Assembly: GCA_947468255.1 (NCBI GenBank)
Contig: CANIMM010000022.1
Span: 1-21,745 of the forward strand
Source of the DNA: Chitinophagaceae bacterium
Lineage (GTDB): Bacteria; Bacteroidota; Bacteroidia; Chitinophagales; Chitinophagaceae
DNA: 21,745 bases
Reading direction: 5' to 3'
In this document: piece by piece, positions 14,066 through 21,745 of the stretch
How positions within the stretch are numbered: position 1 is the first letter of the stretch
Layout of the letters: every line of letters starts with the position of its first letter
Made by a program: the position numbers and the translations under genes
The notes under the pieces: model-generated
The model's database searches: none
Told to the model about the DNA's origin: nothing
Seen by the model: only the letters and a program-made list of their open reading frames with translations

Positions 14066-15733
14066 ATGAGTAACCAATATGTAATAGGTGTTGATTTTGG
14101 AACAGACTCCGTTCGCTCCATTATTGTGAATGCCGCCAATGGAAATGAGCTTGCTGCAGCAGTATTCTATTATCCCCGATGGAAGGATGGTTTATTTTGC
14201 GATGCAGCTACCAATCAATTCCGCCAGCATCCCTTAGATTATATAGAAGGTTTGGAAAGCACCATTAAAACTTGTTTGCAGCAGGTGGGATCTGAAGTAG
14301 CTGCGAATATTAAGGCAATATCTGTAGACACCACTGGTTCAACCCCGGTAGCGGTGGATGAAACGGGAACACCGCTGGCGCTATTACCCGCATTTGAGCA
14401 CAATCCACACGCGATGTTTGTGCTGTGGAAAGATCATACTGCTACCGGCGAAGCCGCCGAAATTAATGCCCATGCGCAAAAATTTGAAACCAACTACTTG
14501 CAGTTTGTAGGTGGCATTTATTCATCTGAATGGTATTGGGCCAAGTTGCTTCGTATTTTGCGTTCCGACAATCATGTTTCGCAGGCTATCTATTCATGGG
14601 TAGAGCATTGTGATTGGATTCCATTCCTGCTTTCAGGGGGTACCGATGCAAAACTACTTAAAAGGGGTGTTTGTAGTGCAGGGCACAAAGCATTATGGAG
14701 TGCCGAATACGATGGTTTTCCTCCCGACGAATTCTTTTCATCGCTTGATCCTTTGCTGAAAGGGTTTACCAACAAATTATTTAAAAAAACATATACCGCC
14801 GACCAGTCGGTTGGAAATTTATCGGCTGATTGGGCGCTTCGGTTGGGACTTTCATCAACCGTGGTAATTGGCGTGGGTGCTTTTGATGCTCATATGGGAG
14901 CTGTGGGTGGACAGATTGAGGCGTATCATTTAAGTAAGGTAATGGGTACTTCAACCTGCGATATGTTGGTGGCCCCTATGAACGAAGTGGAAGGTAAATT
15001 GATAAAGGGAATTTGTGGGCAGGTACCCGGATCCGTTATACCTGGTATGATGGGTATGGAAGCAGGACAGTCTGCATTTGGAGACGCCTATGCCTGGTTC
15101 AAAAATATTCTGACTTGGCCCTTGCAAAAAATATTGCCAAAATCAACGCTTATCAATGCCAACACTGCTGCCAATTTAATTGAAGAAGTAACTGACCAAA
15201 TTATTTTTGAATTGAGTGAGCAGGCTGCGTTGATTGAACTGGATGATCAATGCGAATTGGCACTGGACTGGTTTAACGGTCGTCGTACACCGGATGCCAA
15301 TCAATTGTTAAAGGGAGCCATTTCAGGGCTGAGCCTTGGAACAGATGCACCTAAAATATTCAGAGCTATTGCAGAATCAACTTGTTTTGGTGCAAAAGCA
15401 ATCGTAGATCGTTTTAATGAGCAGGGCGTTCCTGTCAAGGGATTAATTGGTATTGGAGGGGTTGCTAAAAAATCACCTTTCATTATGCAGATGATGGCTG
15501 ATGTGATGGGCATGCCAATCCGCATTCACAAATCCGAACAGACCTGTGCATTGGGTGCTGCCATGTTTGCCGCAACAGCTGCTGGTATTTACGAAAAGGT
15601 AGAAGATGCAATGATCGCCATGGGACAGGGTTTTGATGCAACGTATTTTCCCAATCCAGCTCGGGTGGAGATTTACAAAAAGCGGTTCGAACGTTACAAG
15701 CAGTTTGGACTTTTTATTGAAGAAGGGGTTTAG
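14066..15733 (+). CDS. araB: Ribulokinase
   Basis: A 555-residue FGGY-family sugar kinase, close to the ~560 residues of known AraB proteins. The N-terminal VIGVDFGTDSVRSIIV is the ATP-phosphate loop, followed by ISVDTTGSTPVAVDE; AFEHNPHAMFVLWKDHTA is characteristic of ribulokinases among FGGY kinases. The C-terminal half has GVGAFDAHMGAVGG, LIGIGGVAKKSPFIMQMMAD and CALGAAMFAATAAG. It phosphorylates L-ribulose to L-ribulose-5-phosphate in the cytoplasm, between the AraA and AraD steps, both encoded downstream. It is the first gene of the arabinose operon with its own promoter. The stop codon TAG is part of a G-rich TTTAG repeat tract, so the last two codons (Gly-Val) are built from repeat sequence. 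Confidence 0.96.
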   Translation: MSNQYVIGVDFGTDSVRSIIVNAANGNELAAAVFYYPRWKDGLFCDAATNQFRQHPLDYIEGLESTIKTCLQQVGSEVAANIKAISVDTTGSTPVAVDETGTPLALLPAFEHNPHAMFVLWKDHTATGEAAEINAHAQKFETNYLQFVGGIYSSEWYWAKLLRILRSDNHVSQAIYSWVEHCDWIPFLLSGGTDAKLLKRGVCSAGHKALWSAEYDGFPPDEFFSSLDPLLKGFTNKLFKKTYTADQSVGNLSADWALRLGLSSTVVIGVGAFDAHMGAVGGQIEAYHLSKVMGTSTCDMLVAPMNEVEGKLIKGICGQVPGSVIPGMMGMEAGQSAFGDAYAWFKNILTWPLQKILPKSTLINANTAANLIEEVTDQIIFELSEQAALIELDDQCELALDWFNGRRTPDANQLLKGAISGLSLGTDAPKIFRAIAESTCFGAKAIVDRFNEQGVPVKGLIGIGGVAKKSPFIMQMMADVMGMPIRIHKSEQTCALGAAMFAATAAGIYEKVEDAMIAMGQGFDATYFPNPARVEIYKKRFERYKQFGLFIEEGV

Positions 15734-15792
15734 GGGGTTTAGAGGTTTAGGGTTTAGAGGTTTAGGGTTTAGAGTTTAGGGGTTTAGGGTTG
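15725..15792 (+). repeat. Degenerate G-rich TTTAG repeat tract (telomere-like) at the araB 3' end
   Basis: Eight TTTAG units start at 15729, 15738, 15746, 15753, 15761, 15768, 15775 and 15783, separated by G-rich spacers so that units are 7-9 bases long (TTTAGGG, TTTAGAGG, TTTAGAG, TTTAGGGG). The coding strand has several runs of 3-5 G and could fold into a G-quadruplex in the mRNA. The first unit supplies the araB stop codon. No flanking transposase or direct-repeat spacers like those of CRISPR are present. Confidence 0.9.
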
Positions 15793-15942
15793 TATTTTAA
15801 TTATGACCTTGCGCATAAAACTACCTGAATTAAAATGGGAAGCAGTCTGCTTATAGCTGATATTTGGCGAAAATTAATTGTTGGATTGGAAAATATATAT
15901 GATTATTCGTTTTTATAAATTAACCTATTGTAATTCATTTAT

Positions 15943-16641
15943 ATGAGTAAATACGAGGAAATAAGGCAATCGGCTTACGAATCCAATATGCAATTGCCCA
16001 AATTGGGTTTGGTCCTTTTTACATTTGGAAATGTAAGTGCCGCTGATAGGGCTCAGGCTGTGTTTGCAATAAAACCCAGCGGAGTTCCTTATGAAGATTT
16101 ATCCCCTGCCAAAATGGTTATTGTTGATTTTGAGGGAAAAACGGTCGAGGGCGACCTTCGGCCTTCTTCTGATACCCTTACCCATGCAGTATTGTATCAA
16201 CATTGGGAAAAAATAGGCGGAATCGTGCATACACATTCTACATACGCTACCGCATGGGCGCAGAGCCAGCGTTCCATTCCAATATTCGGAACTACTCATG
16301 CAGATCACAACACAGTTGATATCCCGTGTGCAGCTCCTATGAGCGATGAAATGATACAGGGCAATTATGAATATCAAACCGGCTTTCAGATAATGAATGA
16401 GTTGAAAGAGCGAGGCTTAAGTTATGAGGAAATTGAAATGATATTGGTGGGTAACCATGCGCCTTTTACCTGGGGTAAGACACCGGAAAAAGCAGTGTAT
16501 AATAGTGCGGTTTTGGAATCGATTGCACAAATGGCTTTGCTTACAGAACAGATTAACCCCAAAGCTCCAAGATTGCAGGATTCATTGATAAAAAAACATT
16601 TTGAACGTAAGCATGGACCGGATAGTTATTATGGGCAATAG
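15943..16641 (+). CDS. araD: L-ribulose-5-phosphate 4-epimerase
   Basis: A 232-residue class II aldolase/epimerase, one residue longer than E. coli AraD and alignable almost end to end. Residues matching the known active site are Asp77 (SSDTLTH), His96 and His98 (IVHTHS), His172 (GNHAPF), Asp121 (THADH) and Tyr230 in the C-terminal SYYGQ; the three His residues bind Zn. The N-terminal LPKLGLVLFTFGNVSAADR and IKPSGVPYE form the phosphate-binding part. It converts L-ribulose-5-phosphate to D-xylulose-5-phosphate, joining arabinose use to the pentose phosphate pathway in the cytoplasm. It lies 209 bases after araB; that gap holds the TTTAG tract and a small inverted repeat (AAGCAGTCTGCTT at 15840-15852), so separate expression is possible although no convincing promoter was seen. 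Confidence 0.97.
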   Translation: MSKYEEIRQSAYESNMQLPKLGLVLFTFGNVSAADRAQAVFAIKPSGVPYEDLSPAKMVIVDFEGKTVEGDLRPSSDTLTHAVLYQHWEKIGGIVHTHSTYATAWAQSQRSIPIFGTTHADHNTVDIPCAAPMSDEMIQGNYEYQTGFQIMNELKERGLSYEEIEMILVGNHAPFTWGKTPEKAVYNSAVLESIAQMALLTEQINPKAPRLQDSLIKKHFERKHGPDSYYGQ

Positions 16642-16674
16642 GGTTCTAGCAAGGATCTATGATTTTTCGATGAA

Positions 16675-16710
16675 GGATGATTTTCTTGAGCTTTTCACTT
16701 CAAATCATCC
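16675..16710 (+). repeat. Inverted repeat in the araD-GH127 gap
   Basis: GGATGATTT (16675-16683) and AAATCATCC (16702-16710) are perfect 9-base inverted arms around an 18-base loop. The right arm overlaps a second palindrome, TCCAATTGGA at 16708-16717. It could be an mRNA hairpin tuning the ratio of AraD to the secreted enzyme, or a protein-binding site. There is no T-run directly after the stem, so a plain terminator is unlikely. Confidence 0.45.
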
Positions 16711-16770
16711 AATTGGAACATTTGATTTTATTTTTTCAAACTACTTGATTTTATCAATATAAAATTATAA

Positions 16771-18777
16771 ATGAATAAATATATTTTATCCCTGCTGATT
16801 TTCGTTTCGGCAACGCTTTTCGGACAGCAAAAGGATTATTCCATTCAAGCGGTCAATTTTACCCAAGTGAAATTGACGGATAATTTTTGGTTGCCTAGAA
16901 TTGAAATTAACAGGACGGTCACCATTCCTGCCTCTTTTGAACGTTGCGAGAGCACTGGGCGTGTCAAAAATTTTGTCATGGCAGCCGAAGCCAAGGGGAA
17001 ATTTTGTACCACATACCCTTTTGACGATACCGATATTTATAAAACATTGGAAGGAGCTTCCTTTTCCCTTGCAGTTCATCCTGACAGCAGGCTGGAGGCA
17101 TACATCGATTCATTAATCACGCTTATCGCAAAGGCCCAAGAGCCGGATGGATATTTGTACACTGCGCGCACCATCAATCCTGCAGCACCCCACGCATGGG
17201 CGGGTAAGGAAAGATGGGAAAAGGAGCGGGAACTCAGTCATGAGTTATATAATTCAGGTCATTTGTATGAGGCTGCTGCTGCACATTTTCAAGCCACCAA
17301 AAAAAGAAATTTGCTGAATATAGCCTTGAAAAATGCAGACCTCGTTTGTTCCGTATTTGGCCCTAACAAAAGGCGGGTGGCGCCTGGTCATGAAATAGTG
17401 GAGATGGGACTGGTGAAATTGTATCGGATTACCGGCAAGCGCGAATATTTGGCCACCGCAAAATTCTTTATTGATGAAAGGGGACGTTATCCGGACTACG
17501 ATCATACAAGTACCGATTCCTGGAAAAGTGGCGCCTATTGGCAAGATGACAAGCCAGTTACAAAGCAGACGGAAGCTGAGGGCCATGCTGTGAGGGCGGG
17601 CTATCTGTATGCAGCAGTGGCCGACGTTGCAGCACTCACTGGAGACGATAGCTTATTGAAAGCCATTGATCAAATCTGGACCAATGTGGTCGAAAAGAAA
17701 ATATATGTCCAGGGAAGTGTAGGAGCAATCGGTGATGGTGAACGCTATGGAAATAATTATGAATTACCCAACAGTACCGCTTACAATGAAACTTGTGCTG
17801 CCATTTCCAATATGTATTGGAACCAAAGAATGTTTTTATTGCATGGAGATGCCAAGTACATCGATGTGTTGGAAAAAATGTTGTACAATGGCCTTATTTC
17901 AGGTGTGGGTCTGGATGGTAAATCATTTTTTTACACCAATGCGATGGAAATAAAAAACAGTTTTCAGCACAAAGATTTGGAGGCCACCCGTTCGGGTTGG
18001 TTTGAGTGCTCCTGCTGCCCAACTAATCTGGCCCGATTGATTCCATCGATACCGGGTTATATCTATGCTCAAAAAGAAGACAACCTTTATGTCAATCTTT
18101 TTATCAATAGCCATTCGGACATCCTGATTCGGAATCAAAAGGTGGAGGTTGTTCAGCAAAACAATTATCCTTGGGATGCGGCACTGGTGTTTCATATCAA
18201 CCCCGTAAAAGCCACTTCATTTAATTTATTGGTACGTATTCCTGGATGGGCTCAAAACATAGCGATTCCTTCCAGTCTTTACCTGTTTCAAAATGAAGTA
18301 ATGGCCAAACCTGTTATAAAAATAAATGGACAGTTGATTGACTATTCTTTGCAAAACGGATACGCTGCCATCAACCGGACTTGGAATAGGAAAGATGTTG
18401 TAGAAGTTTTCTTGCCGATGGAAATAAGAAGGGTAGTTGCCAATGAAAAATTAAAAGACAATCTGGGAAAAGTTGCTTTGCAACGAGGCCCATTGATGTA
18501 TTGCGCGGAGTGGATGGATAATCACGGCAAAACCAGTAATATCATTTTGCCGAGGGGTACTAATTTTACTTCGGAGTTTACATCCGATTTATTGAATGGC
18601 GTAATGGTGTTGAATGCGGTGGTCCCTGCAGTGAATATTCAAAACAATGAAAATGTTTTCACGCAAAAGCAAACCTTTAGGGCAATCCCTTATTACAGTT
18701 GGGCCAACAGGGGCAAGGGGGAAATGATGGTATGGTTTCCCGAACAGATCAAGGGGATTGATTTGTTGGCAAAATAA
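16771..18777 (+). CDS. Secreted GH127 beta-L-arabinofuranosidase
   Basis: A 668-residue glycoside hydrolase of family 127 (formerly DUF1680). A signal peptide (MNKYILSLLIFVSATLFGQ) directs it out of the cytoplasm. The catalytic residues known from HypBA1 are all present at nearly the same numbers: Glu340 and Cys342 (NETCA), the nucleophile Cys415 and Cys416 in ECSCC, which together bind Zn, and Glu324 (GERYG) as the likely acid/base. An all-alpha barrel fills the first ~420 residues and a beta-sandwich the rest. It removes beta-linked L-arabinofuranose, as found on hydroxyproline-rich plant glycoproteins; the sugar then enters the AraA/B/D route encoded around it. Other GH127 members act on different sugars, but the operon makes arabinose the safest substrate. 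It starts 129 bases after araD. Confidence 0.93.
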   Translation: MNKYILSLLIFVSATLFGQQKDYSIQAVNFTQVKLTDNFWLPRIEINRTVTIPASFERCESTGRVKNFVMAAEAKGKFCTTYPFDDTDIYKTLEGASFSLAVHPDSRLEAYIDSLITLIAKAQEPDGYLYTARTINPAAPHAWAGKERWEKERELSHELYNSGHLYEAAAAHFQATKKRNLLNIALKNADLVCSVFGPNKRRVAPGHEIVEMGLVKLYRITGKREYLATAKFFIDERGRYPDYDHTSTDSWKSGAYWQDDKPVTKQTEAEGHAVRAGYLYAAVADVAALTGDDSLLKAIDQIWTNVVEKKIYVQGSVGAIGDGERYGNNYELPNSTAYNETCAAISNMYWNQRMFLLHGDAKYIDVLEKMLYNGLISGVGLDGKSFFYTNAMEIKNSFQHKDLEATRSGWFECSCCPTNLARLIPSIPGYIYAQKEDNLYVNLFINSHSDILIRNQKVEVVQQNNYPWDAALVFHINPVKATSFNLLVRIPGWAQNIAIPSSLYLFQNEVMAKPVIKINGQLIDYSLQNGYAAINRTWNRKDVVEVFLPMEIRRVVANEKLKDNLGKVALQRGPLMYCAEWMDNHGKTSNIILPRGTNFTSEFTSDLLNGVMVLNAVVPAVNIQNNENVFTQKQTFRAIPYYSWANRGKGEMMVWFPEQIKGIDLLAK

Positions 18778-18865
18778 TCTGTCTATCTCCGATGTCTGAT
18801 TATATTAGTTTTTTAGGATTGTAACAATAAAATAATTGATAATAATAAAATTAAAAAAAAGTGCA

Positions 18866-20365
18866 ATGGTAAATTTGAAAGCATTAGAAGTGTGGTTTGT
18901 AACTGGAAGTCAGTCTTTGTATGGAGAAGAGACATTGCGGCAAGTAGCGGAACATTCCAAAACAATTGCCGGATCTTTAAATGATGCTACACAAATACCA
19001 GTGAAGGTAATCTATAAGCCTACGGTAAAAAGCACAGAAGAAATTTATAGTATTTGCATGGAAGCCAATACTTCAAAAAACTGTATTGGCATTATCGCAT
19101 GGATGCATACTTTTTCCCCTGCAAAAATGTGGATCAGCGGATTGAAGATTTTACAAAAACCTTTATGTCATTTGCATACCCAGTTTAACCGAGATATTCC
19201 TTGGAATGATATTGACATGGATTTTATGAATCTGAATCAGAGCGCACATGGCGATCGTGAATTTGGTTTTATGGTAAGTAGAATGAGGATGAATCGCAAA
19301 GTGGTGGTGGGGCATTGGCAGGATCCGGAGGTATTAGTAGAATTGAATACCTGGACTCGTGCTGCTGCAGGATGGAACGACTGGCAGGGTGCAAAATTTG
19401 TTCGCTTTGGTGACAATATGCGCTTTGTAGCAGTTACTGATGGAGACAAGGTGGAGGCAGAATATAAATTTGGCTATGCAGTGAATACACATGGCATTGG
19501 CGATTTGGTTGAAGTAATTGATCAAACCAGTGATGCAGCCATTGACCTGTTGATCAGTGAATATGAAGAGCAGTATACATTGGTTCCGTCTTTGAAAAAA
19601 GGAGGTGCACAATACAGTTCTTTGAGAGATGCTGCAAAGATTGAAATTGGAATGCGTGCTTTTTTGGAGGAGGGCGATTATAAAGGTTTTACCGATACTT
19701 TTGAAGACTTGCATGGGATGACTCAATTGCCAGGGATTGCTTCGCAGCGCTTGATGGCAAGTGGTTATGGATTTGCTGGTGAGGGTGACTGGAAAACAGC
19801 TGCACTGGTTCGGGCCATGAAGGTAATGGGAAGTGGTCTGGAGGGAGGTAATTCATTTATGGAAGATTATACCTATCATTTTGATCCTTCCAATCCGATG
19901 GTGTTGGGTTCTCATATGTTGGAAATATGCCCTTCCATTGCAGTGGGTAAACCATCTTGTCAGATTCATCCGTTGGGTATTGGAGGCAAGGCGGATCCTG
20001 TTCGACTTGTATTCAATGCTGCAGCTGGTCCGGCAATCAATGCATCACTCATTGATATGGGTAATCGTTTTCGTTTACTCGTTAACGAGGTAGAGGCAGT
20101 TGCTCCAATGCACGATTTACCCAAGCTGCCGGTAGCACGGGTTTTATGGAAACCTTATCCTGATATGAAAACAGGTTGCGCGGCATGGATTTTGGCAGGG
20201 GGCGCACATCACACCGGCTATAGCCAAAACTTGACTGCTGAAAATATGCAGGACTTTGCAGAAATGGCAAATATTGAATTTGCTTTAATAGGAAAGAATA
20301 CCAATTTGTACCAGTTTAAAAATGAGTTGCGTTGGAACGAGGTGTATTACCAGATCAATAAATAA
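18866..20365 (+). CDS. araA: L-arabinose isomerase
   Basis: A 499-residue protein that aligns with E. coli AraA (500 residues) along its whole length. The Mn-binding active-site residues fall at the same positions: Glu306 (GEGDWK), Glu333 (SFMEDYTYHF), His350 (LGSHMLEICPS) and His449 in GGAHHT. Other signature stretches are AWMHTFSPAKMW, DMDFMNLNQSAHG and FEDLHGMTQLPG. It interconverts L-arabinose and L-ribulose in the cytoplasm and supplies AraB. The ATG at 18866 is chosen because it starts the sequence LEVWFVTGSQSLYG as in the family; an in-frame TTG at 18836 would add ten Lys- and Ile-rich residues with no counterpart. It follows the GH127 gene by 88 bases and precedes the regulator gene by 97. 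Confidence 0.97.
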   Translation: MVNLKALEVWFVTGSQSLYGEETLRQVAEHSKTIAGSLNDATQIPVKVIYKPTVKSTEEIYSICMEANTSKNCIGIIAWMHTFSPAKMWISGLKILQKPLCHLHTQFNRDIPWNDIDMDFMNLNQSAHGDREFGFMVSRMRMNRKVVVGHWQDPEVLVELNTWTRAAAGWNDWQGAKFVRFGDNMRFVAVTDGDKVEAEYKFGYAVNTHGIGDLVEVIDQTSDAAIDLLISEYEEQYTLVPSLKKGGAQYSSLRDAAKIEIGMRAFLEEGDYKGFTDTFEDLHGMTQLPGIASQRLMASGYGFAGEGDWKTAALVRAMKVMGSGLEGGNSFMEDYTYHFDPSNPMVLGSHMLEICPSIAVGKPSCQIHPLGIGGKADPVRLVFNAAAGPAINASLIDMGNRFRLLVNEVEAVAPMHDLPKLPVARVLWKPYPDMKTGCAAWILAGGAHHTGYSQNLTAENMQDFAEMANIEFALIGKNTNLYQFKNELRWNEVYYQINK

Positions 20366-20411
20366 ACAACTAGAATTTTGCGATTATAAATTTCTAATAA
20401 AATATGAATAG

Positions 20412-20440
20412 TTGCTCACTTTGCATTATAGCTGAGTTTG
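20412..20440 (+). promoter_or_regulatory. Candidate promoter before the AraR-like gene
   Basis: TTG at 20412-20414 is followed after 18 bases by TGAGTTTG at 20433-20440, a 7-of-8 match to the TAnnTTTG element (A to G at its second base). The element ends 22 bases before the ATG. It would let the regulator and the GH51 gene be expressed apart from araBDA. Support is weak without a mapped transcript start. Confidence 0.3.
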
Positions 20441-20462
20441 GGCCTTAAATAAATCAGTATAA

Positions 20463-21170
20463 ATGAAAAGGTATTCTCAACAGAAGCGCTTGCTTTTTGC
20501 GGTAGATTGTATAATTTTTGGCTATGATGGGCAGGAGTTAAAGTTAATGGTGATCCAAAGAAGTTTTTCACCTTTTAAAGGTGATTGGAGTTTGGTGGGT
20601 GGCTTTGTGGAAGAGAAAGAAAGTGCAGAAGATGCTGCAAAAAGAATTTTGAAACAATTGACAGGACTAGATGGATTGTACATGGAGCAGTTGCACGCAT
20701 TTTCTGCAATTGACCGCGATACGGTAGAACGTACTATTTCCATTGCTTACTTTGCTTTGATTGATATTCAGAAATATAAAAAGCAAATCAATGAAGATTT
20801 TCATCCTGCATGGGTGTCAATCAATAAACTTCCAAAGCTTATTTTTGACCATACTGAAATTGTGGAATTAGCCAAAAAGAAGTTACGCTATAATGCTGCC
20901 CTTCATCCATTGTTATTTGAATTGCTGCCAGCCAAATTTACGATGCCTCAGTTACAGCATTTGTACCAATGTGTGTACAACACAGAATTTGATAAAGGGA
21001 ATTTCAGTCGAAAAATTTTGTCTACCAAATTGTTGATGAAATTAAAGGAAAAAGATAAGCAGGGTTCAAAAAAAGGCGCCTTTTATTATAAAGTGGATAG
21101 TAAAAAATACACGGCTTCCTTTAATTCTTTTTTGAATTTGGTGCCAGCACAAAATGGATGGAAAGAGTAA
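20463..21170 (+). CDS. araR: AraR-like Nudix-domain transcriptional regulator of arabinose use
   Basis: A 235-residue protein with an N-terminal Nudix domain and a C-terminal winged-helix region (about residues 150-230: LFELLPAKFTMPQLQHLYQ, then NFSRKIL). The Nudix box keeps its spacing with Gly47, Glu53, Arg61 and Gly68, but the catalytic REUxEE part reads RILKQL, with Ile62, Gln65 and Leu66 in place of the three Glu, so it cannot be a working hydrolase. This layout matches the Nudix-type AraR described in Bacteroides, which senses L-arabinose and controls arabinose genes. Its location between araA and a GH51 arabinosidase supports that role. Related NrtR-type regulators of NAD metabolism or XylR-like proteins are less likely given the context. 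The gene is in the same direction as its likely targets. Confidence 0.88.
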   Translation: MKRYSQQKRLLFAVDCIIFGYDGQELKLMVIQRSFSPFKGDWSLVGGFVEEKESAEDAAKRILKQLTGLDGLYMEQLHAFSAIDRDTVERTISIAYFALIDIQKYKKQINEDFHPAWVSINKLPKLIFDHTEIVELAKKKLRYNAALHPLLFELLPAKFTMPQLQHLYQCVYNTEFDKGNFSRKILSTKLLMKLKEKDKQGSKKGAFYYKVDSKKYTASFNSFLNLVPAQNGWKE

Positions 21171-21216
21171 ACCTAGCATATTTATTATTTAAAAATTATA
21201 AAAAAAATCAAATTAT

Positions 21217-21745
21217 ATGACTACCGATTTAAAAAACAACAGTCCTTTGAAATTTCCTTTCTTGCTTGCATGTTGCTTGCTATTTATCAATATTGTTTTT
21301 GCGCAGCAAAATACCATATCCTTAAATAAAGAAGCTTCGAGGCCAGTGATTAATAAAAATATTTATGGTCATTTTGCCGAACATCTTGGACATTGTATTT
21401 ATGATGGATTTTATGTTGGTGATAATTCTCCCATTCCTAATACCAATGGTGTTCGCAATGATATTATCACTGCCTTAAAAAAATTAAAGATACCTAACCT
21501 GCGTTGGCCGGGAGGTTGCTTTGCAGATACCTATCATTGGAAAGATGGTATCGGCCCTAAGGATAAAAGGCCTTCGATGGTTAATAAATGGTGGGGTGGT
21601 GTTACTGAAGATAATAGTTTTGGAACACATGATTTTTTAAACATGTGCGAATTATTAGGTGCAGAGCCTTATCTGTCAGGCAATGTGGGAAGTGGCACTG
21701 TGCAGGAATTGGCAGACTGGGTGCAGTATGCCAATTTCAATGGAA
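21217..21745 (+). CDS. Secreted GH51 alpha-L-arabinofuranosidase (3' partial)
   Basis: The frame opens with ATG at 21217, 46 bases after the AraR-like gene, and is still open at the right edge, giving 176 codons. A signal peptide is visible (FPFLLACCLLFINIVFAQQ). The mature start reads INKNIYGHFAEHLGHCIYDG, then SPIPNTNGVRNDIITALKKL, LRWPGGCFADTYHWKDGIGP and ELLGAEPYLSGNVGSGTVQE, all hallmarks of the N-terminal part of GH51 arabinofuranosidases. The catalytic Glu pair lies further on, outside the window, so it cannot be checked. The enzyme should release alpha-linked L-arabinofuranose from arabinan, arabinoxylan or oligosaccharides, in the periplasm or at the surface, complementing the beta-specific GH127 enzyme. 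The tight spacing suggests it is co-transcribed with the regulator gene. Confidence 0.93.
   Translation, partial: MTTDLKNNSPLKFPFLLACCLLFINIVFAQQNTISLNKEASRPVINKNIYGHFAEHLGHCIYDGFYVGDNSPIPNTNGVRNDIITALKKLKIPNLRWPGGCFADTYHWKDGIGPKDKRPSMVNKWWGGVTEDNSFGTHDFLNMCELLGAEPYLSGNVGSGTVQELADWVQYANFNG

Noticed and set aside
15725..15792. CRISPR array or eukaryotic telomere contamination
   Set aside because: Units are 7-9 bases without unique spacers, and the tract is embedded between intact bacterial araB and araD genes.
17254..17586. 110-codon minus-strand reading frame inside the GH127 gene
   Set aside because: It is the antisense shadow of conserved GH127 sequence, with no recognisable features.
20463..21170. 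Functional Nudix hydrolase
   Set aside because: The catalytic glutamates of the Nudix box are replaced by Ile, Gln and Leu, and a winged-helix region follows.

Overview
The window reads as chromosomal DNA of a member of the Bacteroidota, most likely Chitinophagaceae-like. This is inferred from AT-rich DNA, genes without obvious Shine-Dalgarno sequences, a promoter of the TTG-N19-TAnnTTTG type, a DUF5777-type outer-membrane barrel, and a Nudix-type arabinose regulator of the kind described in Bacteroides. No tRNA, rRNA, CRISPR array, transposase or phage gene was seen. Both window edges cut through a glycoside hydrolase gene.

Region 1 (2-6641, plus strand) looks like an operon for oxidative breakdown of a deoxy- or pentose sugar acid. 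In order it encodes a secreted beta-helix protein with a C-terminal PDZ-like domain (GH141-like, 5'-partial), an SDR of the L-fucose dehydrogenase type, an IlvD/EDD sugar-acid dehydratase close to L-arabinonate dehydratases, a second SDR, and an SMP-30 lactonase. Together these give aldose to lactone, acid, 2-keto-3-deoxy acid and diketo acid. The final hydrolase or aldolase and the sugar importer are not in the window. L-fucose is the best guess for the substrate; L-arabinose or a related sugar is not excluded.

Region 2 (6662-13582, minus strand) is an eight-gene redox locus. It holds a lipoprotein of the ethylbenzene-dehydrogenase-related heme-binding family with a CX3CH motif, a small lipoprotein with a CX4CH motif, a DUF5777-like outer-membrane barrel and a classical CXXCH cytochrome c. 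After a hairpin and a gap of about 230 bp come a 74-residue Tat-signal protein, a four-cluster Fe-S protein, an NrfD membrane protein and a membrane-anchored two-domain beta protein. No molybdopterin or other catalytic subunit is present. Both halves carry the same CRP/FNR-like palindrome (TATGA-N6-TCAC) about 100 bp upstream of their first gene, which suggests joint control by a CRP/FNR-family regulator. This is the most unusual part of the window.

Region 3 (14066-21745, plus strand) is an L-arabinose operon: araB, araD, a GH127 beta-L-arabinofuranosidase, araA, an AraR-like Nudix regulator and the start of a GH51 alpha-L-arabinofuranosidase. The secreted enzymes release L-arabinose from alpha- and beta-linked substrates. 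AraA, AraB and AraD then convert it to D-xylulose-5-phosphate. A G-rich TTTAG repeat tract begins inside the araB stop codon and runs into the araB-araD gap.
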